Below, piece by piece: positions 50,277 through 54,155 of a stretch of 54,155 nucleotides of DNA. A program made the translations under genes and the position numbers. How positions within the stretch are numbered: position 1 is the first letter of the stretch; each line of letters begins with the position of its first letter. The notes beneath the pieces are model-generated. The model saw nothing but the letters and a program-made list of their open reading frames with translations. It was not told the origin of the DNA and ran no database searches. The stretch comes from JAQUCI01 sp964553255. GTDB lineage: Bacteria > Bacillota_I > Bacilli_A > Erysipelotrichales > Erysipelotrichaceae. The DNA lies in NCBI GenBank assembly GCA_964553255.1, contig CAZKJS010000006.1, positions 1-54,155 of the forward strand, written 5' to 3'.

Positions 50277-51343
50277 GAAAGAAAACACCAATTAATCTAT
50301 TGTTTTTCTTGTCAATAAGTGTTTTCTTCATTTTAGTATTAACGATGATCGTAGCGGTAGCAATCGTGTATTTGTTAATGAACTTTGGAATTTTAAAAGA
50401 TTTATCAGAATTAAACATGTTAAAGAGTTTCATTCTACTGACGGTGATAAGTACCATTATTGGTACGATATTGACTACTTTGATCGGTAATCAAATATTA
50501 AACCCTTTTAGGATTCTAAACATTGCGATGAAAAAATTAGCAGCTGGTGACTTCACAGTACGAATTGACTTAACGACCAAAATAGCATCGTATGAGTTTG
50601 ATGAATTAACAACAAGTTTCAACCTAATGGCAGAGCAACTTGGAAGTGTTGAAATGCTTAGAAGTGATTTCATTAATAACTTTTCACATGAGTTTAAGAC
50701 GCCTATTGTATCAGTTAAAGGTTTTGCGAAATTCTTAAAACGTAATGATTTGTCTGATAATGAAAGAAATGAATATTTAGATATCATCATAAATGAGGCC
50801 GATCGTTTAGCAACCTTGTCGCAAAATGTGCTGAGTTTATCTAAAATAGAGAATCAAACAATAATAACTAATTATGAAACTTATGATCTAAGTGAACAAA
50901 TACGCTGTGCCATCTTATTATTTGAAAGTAAATGGTTAAGTAAGAAACTAGATCTTGATATCAGTATTGATGATGTTTTATTTAATGGTAACGAAGAACT
51001 ACTTAACCATGTTTGGTTGAATCTCATTGATAATGCGATTAAATTTTCATCAGAACATGGAAAGATAGTGATCAAATTAGTTGAAAACAATGATGATGTG
51101 GTATTTACAATCAAAGATAATGGTCTTGGTATGAACCTAGATACTCAAAAGCATATTTTTGATAAATTTTATCAAGGTGATAATTCTCGTATTATTGAAG
51201 GTAATGGCATTGGAATGACAATTGTAAAAAAGGCGATTGATCTATGTTTTGGGGAAATATTCATTGATAGCAAGCTTAACCATGGAACAACGATCATCGT
51301 AAGTTTACCTAAACAAAAAAGACAGGAGCCTAATGTTGCATAA
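50273..51343 (+). CDS. Sensor histidine kinase
   Basis: The 356-residue membrane kinase has two membrane helices near the N-terminus (about 8-35 and 48-70) with only a very short outside loop. Next come a HAMP domain, HisKA with the phospho-His in NFSHEFKTPIVSVKGFAKFL, and the ATPase with N box NLIDNAIKFS, G1 DNGLGMN and G2 GNGIGMTIVKKAI. The short loop suggests an intramembrane-sensing kinase of the type that watches cell-envelope stress or a partner transporter (inference). Confidence 0.93.
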   Translation: MRKKTPINLLFFLSISVFFILVLTMIVAVAIVYLLMNFGILKDLSELNMLKSFILLTVISTIIGTILTTLIGNQILNPFRILNIAMKKLAAGDFTVRIDLTTKIASYEFDELTTSFNLMAEQLGSVEMLRSDFINNFSHEFKTPIVSVKGFAKFLKRNDLSDNERNEYLDIIINEADRLATLSQNVLSLSKIENQTIITNYETYDLSEQIRCAILLFESKWLSKKLDLDISIDDVLFNGNEELLNHVWLNLIDNAIKFSSEHGKIVIKLVENNDDVVFTIKDNGLGMNLDTQKHIFDKFYQGDNSRIIEGNGIGMTIVKKAIDLCFGEIFIDSKLNHGTTIIVSLPKQKRQEPNVA

Positions 51344-51391
51344 GTAATATAACTGTGTTATTATTTATAAGCTTTTGTACTAAGTTATAGG

Positions 51392-51441
51392 GTTCCTCAT
51401 CCTTTTACATGGTACATTAGGACAATAAACCGGAGGAAGAA
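51392..51441 (+). promoter_or_regulatory. Structured leader of rpsO, possible S15 autoregulation
   Basis: TTCCTC (51393-51398) can pair with GAGGAA (51433-51438), which is the rpsO ribosome site. TCCT (51400-51403) can pair with AGGA (51419-51422) inside it. S15 represses its own translation through mRNA structures in several bacteria, so this may be such an element. It was not checked by folding. Confidence 0.4.
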
Positions 51442-51708
51442 ATGTTAAGTAAACAAGAAAAAAATGACATTATCAAAGCGTATGCCCGTTATGAGGGCGA
51501 TACTGGTAGTGTCGAAGTACAAGTAGCGGTATTAACAGAAAAAATCAACCGCTTGACTGAGCATCTAAAAGTACACAAAAAAGATTTCCACTCATTGCGC
51601 GGACTTATGAAAATGGTAGGACAACGTCGTAATCTTATGACTTACCTACGTAATAATGATGTTAAGCGTTATGGTGATCTTGTAAGTCGTCTAGGACTTC
51701 GTAAGTAA
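51442..51708 (+). CDS. rpsO: 30S ribosomal protein S15
   Basis: The 88-residue protein shows the family pattern DTGSVEVQVAVLTEKINRLTEHLKVHKKDFHSLRGL and VGQRRNLMTYLR, which bind the 16S rRNA three-way junction around helices 20-22. GGAGGAAG precedes the ATG. It is a single gene. pnp, which often follows rpsO, is absent. Confidence 0.98.
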   Translation: MLSKQEKNDIIKAYARYEGDTGSVEVQVAVLTEKINRLTEHLKVHKKDFHSLRGLMKMVGQRRNLMTYLRNNDVKRYGDLVSRLGLRK

Positions 51709-51710
51709 TA

Positions 51711-51742
51711 AAAAAAGAATTCTTGATCAAGAATTCTTTTTA
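51711..51742. terminator. Bidirectional terminator after rpsO
   Basis: A perfect palindrome with arms AAAAGAATTCTT and AAGAATTCTTTT around GATC has T-runs on both strands, between convergent genes. Confidence 0.9.
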
Positions 51743-51752
51743 TTTGTATAAC

Positions 51753-52994
51753 TTATTTGTTGATTAGCTCGATAACTTTTTCGGCGAATAACTCACCAGC
51801 ACCACGAGCATAGCGACATGATAATACCTCATATCCGCCATCATCAAAGCTTGCAGAATCAGGCAAATAGCCAAGACCATCAAAGGAGTAACCAACAACC
51901 ATTGTATGTTTGGCTTTTGAACCAGCATAAATTTGATCAGCTAATTTCGAAAATAGTTCAAATGGTGTAAAGACAATAACAGCATCACCTAATTTTAAGA
52001 TACCACAATTGACATCAGTAACTATCTTATCTTGATTTTTTGAGTATTGATATTCAACATTGATACCTTGCAGTGCAGTTTCAAATATTCTAAGTTCGCC
52101 AGCTGATACTTTTCCTTTTTTATCAGCTAATGTTTGTTCATATTCTTTTATTTGAGCTTGATAATATTCTTCACTTTCATAATGTTTCTTTGGAAGTTTG
52201 ATGATATGTTGGGTATATTGGAAATTTTCAACACTAACAAACTCACTTGTTTTGACTAATGCATCAACTTCATCAGCTAGGATAAAGCCTATTCTTTCAC
52301 ATTCTTCAAAGCTTTGTGCTGTTCTGGTGAAACGAGTTGAGATATCACCACAAGCTCCTTGTAAATACATTGGAAGATACTTCTCAGCAACCAGCTTATC
52401 CATTGTATAACCTTGGAAGTCACGCGATACCTTCATATTGCTTGGTCCCATAAGAGTTGGATGACAATTAAAGTTAACAGCAACTCCCATTTGATCATTT
52501 TGTTTGAACGCCAAAACATTTAAAATTGTATTAACATCAATTTTGGAGTCACGACGATTTGCACCAACACCACGAACAAGTTTACGATTAAAACATACTT
52601 TTGATACAGTAGCTTTACTCGCTGCTTCTTTGATTCCTTCAGCAACTTTCTGAGCAACTTCTTCAACTAATGCGTCATGGTTTTGGTCGTATTGTGATTC
52701 TCTTATAGCTGGTGCTGAATGGGAATGAACACATGATATAACCACATCTAGATTTTTAATATCAACTCTTTTCTTGATATTAGCAATAACTTCCGGATAA
52801 AGACCAGTATAAATACCCAAAATGTCGCAACTGACTACAGCTAAAGAACGACTATCGTCTGAAATAAACAAAGTATTCGCAAACAGATCATCGTGGATTT
52901 CATTAGCGTATTCAGTACGGGCACCATATCCAGATAAATAGATTGGTAATGGAGTATTGATTTTCTTTTTTGCGATAGCAATTTTAATGCTCAT
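51753..52994 (-). CDS. Neutral/alkaline ceramidase N-domain-like protein
   Basis: The 413-residue protein resembles the N-terminal catalytic domain of neutral/alkaline non-lysosomal ceramidases: PIYLSGYGARTEYANEIHDDLFANTLFI, the metal-binding VISCVHSHSAP, VNFNCHPTLMGPSN and QGACGDISTRF. It lacks a signal peptide and the C-terminal domain, so it is presumably cytoplasmic. The substrate is unlikely to be ceramide in a Bacillota cell. Related proteins are often annotated as hypothetical hydrolases. AGAAGGT precedes the ATG. Confidence 0.82.
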   Translation of the reverse strand: MSIKIAIAKKKINTPLPIYLSGYGARTEYANEIHDDLFANTLFISDDSRSLAVVSCDILGIYTGLYPEVIANIKKRVDIKNLDVVISCVHSHSAPAIRESQYDQNHDALVEEVAQKVAEGIKEAASKATVSKVCFNRKLVRGVGANRRDSKIDVNTILNVLAFKQNDQMGVAVNFNCHPTLMGPSNMKVSRDFQGYTMDKLVAEKYLPMYLQGACGDISTRFTRTAQSFEECERIGFILADEVDALVKTSEFVSVENFQYTQHIIKLPKKHYESEEYYQAQIKEYEQTLADKKGKVSAGELRIFETALQGINVEYQYSKNQDKIVTDVNCGILKLGDAVIVFTPFELFSKLADQIYAGSKAKHTMVVGYSFDGLGYLPDSASFDDGGYEVLSCRYARGAGELFAEKVIELINK

Positions 52995-53027
52995 AATTTA
53001 CCTTCTTTCCTTATGTAAGATAAGTAT

Positions 53028-53057
53028 ATCATAAAAGCATGAGGCAGTTTTAAGCAA
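53028..53057 (-). promoter_or_regulatory. Promoter of the ceramidase-like gene
   Basis: On the minus strand TTGCTT (53057-53052), an 18-base spacer and TATGAT (53033-53028). Confidence 0.5.
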
Positions 53058-53075
53058 TGAATTATTTATGCATAT

Positions 53076-54014
53076 TTAAATCAAATGCATGGATTTTAAA
53101 ACGAGGATAAATATAAATATTGTGATCATACAAAAAACATAACTGTATACAACAATACCGCTGGTTATCTCTTTATCAGCACCCATTCTAGCGGCCATAG
53201 GAAAGCACGAAACAGCAACTGGCGCAGTAAATAAAGTCATGATCACTACTAAATGAGCATTTCTGTAATTTAAAAAAATAGCAACGATTATTACTAACAA
53301 AGGAATAATGATAAGTTTGTTTATAACACCAAGGGTAATCATCTTAATATCATTTATTTCTTGTCGGAAGTTGAAAGTAGCTCCAAGCAAGATTAAAGCT
53401 AAAGCAGTTGTCGTATCACTGATCATGACAACACTTTCATCAATAAATAAGGGAAGATTGATTTTACTTATTACCAAGACAATCGCTATGAAAGCCGCAA
53501 TTATCATTGGGTTTTTGATCACATCAAATACGACATGGCGAACATCAACTTTTTGACCATTAAATAGTCGTAAGCATATTACCGCACATACATTAGAAAT
53601 AGGAACTAAAAAAGCGATAACAATACTAGTCATGCCACTAATACCATAACCATAAAGATTAATCGCCAAGGGTAAACCAAATATTACAAAGTTACCTCTA
53701 AATGATGCTTGAATGACAGCAGATCTTTTACTAGGTTCTTTTATTATTGATAGGGTTATGATTATGATTACTAGGATAGAAACTAACAAAGCGACGATAC
53801 AAAAAATGATCAGACCTAGATCAAAATCACTTTGAAAATCACTCTGATAGATATTCTTAAAAAGGTTTATAGGTAAGAGTAAACCATAAATGATATTGTT
53901 TAACTCACTTATCGTTTTAGTCGATATAAAACCTTTATATCTAAGGAAGTAACCAATCATCAATAAGATGATAAGTGGTGCTATGATATTGAAGGATAAG
54001 ATTACAGTATTCAT
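53076..54014 (-). CDS. AEC (auxin efflux carrier) family transporter
   Basis: The 312-residue protein has about ten membrane helices and the AEC pattern: IIAPLIILLMIGYFLRYKGFISTKTISELNNIIYGLLLPINLF, RGNFVIFGLPLAINLYG, LALILLGATFNF and FTAPVAVSCFPMAARMGAD. Bacterial members move malate or other organic acids. The substrate here is unknown. AGAGTGAAC before the ATG. Confidence 0.92.
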   Translation of the reverse strand: MNTVILSFNIIAPLIILLMIGYFLRYKGFISTKTISELNNIIYGLLLPINLFKNIYQSDFQSDFDLGLIIFCIVALLVSILVIIIITLSIIKEPSKRSAVIQASFRGNFVIFGLPLAINLYGYGISGMTSIVIAFLVPISNVCAVICLRLFNGQKVDVRHVVFDVIKNPMIIAAFIAIVLVISKINLPLFIDESVVMISDTTTALALILLGATFNFRQEINDIKMITLGVINKLIIIPLLVIIVAIFLNYRNAHLVVIMTLFTAPVAVSCFPMAARMGADKEITSGIVVYSYVFCMITIFIFILVLKSMHLI

Positions 54015-54047
54015 TGTTCACTCTTTCTAATCAGTTAAATCCATGTA

Positions 54048-54076
54048 ATTGTATATAATATATCTGCGTCTGTAAA
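54048..54076 (-). promoter_or_regulatory. Promoter of the AEC transporter gene
   Basis: On the minus strand TTTACA (54076-54071), 17 bases, TACAAT (54053-54048). Confidence 0.6.
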
Positions 54077-54093
54077 GTATTTACATTATGATA

Positions 54094-54122
54094 TTTAGTT
54101 TATCATCATTGTATGATATGAT
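54094..54122 (+). promoter_or_regulatory. Divergent promoter toward the window edge
   Basis: TTTAGT at 54094-54099, 17 bases, TATGAT at 54117-54122. An inverted repeat TATCAT/ATGATA (54101-54106, 54118-54123) overlaps it. Confidence 0.45.
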
Positions 54123-54146
54123 AGTTGCGTTGAGAAAAAGGTGTAA

Positions 54147-54155
54147 ATGAATTGT
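54147..54155 (+). CDS. First codons of a gene cut by the window edge
   Basis: ATG 54147 follows AAAAAGGTG (54135-54143) and a plausible promoter. Only Met-Asn-Cys can be read, so no product can be given. Confidence 0.45.

Noticed and set aside
50491..50790. Minus-strand 99-codon open frame inside the histidine kinase gene
   Set aside because: It is fully antisense to conserved HAMP/HisKA coding sequence and has low-complexity Ser/Leu composition typical of shadow frames.
1..54155. Search for CRISPR arrays, transposases, integrases, phage genes or toxin-antitoxin pairs
   Set aside because: No regularly spaced repeats were seen and no gene of these families is encoded. The content is core chromosomal genes throughout.
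1..54155. Mycoplasma genetic code (TGA as Trp), suggested by AT-rich sequence
   Set aside because: TGA ends mreC, cvpA, mutS2 and the ComK-like gene at the right place, and tryptophans are encoded by TGG.

Overview
This window is a gene-dense stretch of low-GC chromosome from a walled bacterium of the Bacillota, most likely Erysipelotrichia-like or a near relative. This assignment is inferred from gene content. The signs are a T-box leader on trpS, Spx, a ComK-like protein, the DnaB/DnaI loader pair, RNase HIII, MutS2, CvpA, dimeric dUTPase and a tRNA with encoded CCA. TGA acts as a stop (mreC, cvpA, mutS2 and others), so the Mycoplasma code does not apply. No mobile element, prophage, CRISPR array or recognisable defence island was seen. 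Two 10-N assembly gaps fall inside ftsZ and uvrC.

Layout. 1-2.2 kb: a 48-aa membrane peptide, RidA with a cysteine-rich tail, a ComK-like regulator and a YitT-type membrane protein. 2.2-5.4 kb: trpS behind a Trp T-box and an amino-acid permease (minus strand), then Spx with a cysteine-bearing tail. 5.5-7.8 kb: a very divergent ftsA and ftsZ. 7.9-9.0 kb: a three-gene operon of DUF2089 and SHOCT-like proteins behind a perfect sigma-A promoter. 9-11 kb: a membrane glycosyltransferase, a HAD phosphatase and a 41-aa peptide. 11-14.2 kb: radC-mreC-mreD without mreB, then a TroA-fold lipoprotein lacking metal ligands. 14.2-24.1 kb: polA-mutM-coaE-dnaB-dnaI-pfkA-pyk-aminopeptidase, closed by a terminator. 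24.1-29.8 kb: dUTPase, M42 peptidase and lspA-rluD-rhomboid-dCMP deaminase-cutC. 29.9-37.9 kb: rnhC (minus), then cvpA-mutS2-uvrC-VanY-like-murI-phosphodiesterase. 37.9-42.4 kb: tRNA-Arg(UCU), a GntR regulator and the NAD salvage operon pncA-pncB-nadD-nrtR. 42.4-47.1 kb: lepA, a MazG-like pyrophosphohydrolase, hemW and a tandem SIS protein. 47.1-54.1 kb: plsC and an acyl-CoA synthetase (minus), a two-component system, rpsO, a ceramidase-like protein and an AEC transporter (both minus).

Most of the window is core housekeeping: replication and repair, division and shape, glycolysis, nucleotide sanitation, NAD salvage and translation. The operons are compact, often with ATGA or TAATG overlaps, and many are closed by short hairpins that overlap the stop codon.

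The oddities are mainly protein-level. Two proteins (RidA, Spx) end in short cysteine-rich extensions. Three (FtsA, a TroA-like lipoprotein, a VanY-like peptidase) appear to have lost their catalytic or ligand-binding residues while keeping the fold signature. NrtR has a degenerate Nudix box and sits in an operon with inverted repeats just upstream of its promoter. I do not see a clear-cut novel multi-gene system. The 7.9-9.0 kb DUF2089/SHOCT-like operon is the best candidate for a little-described regulatory module.
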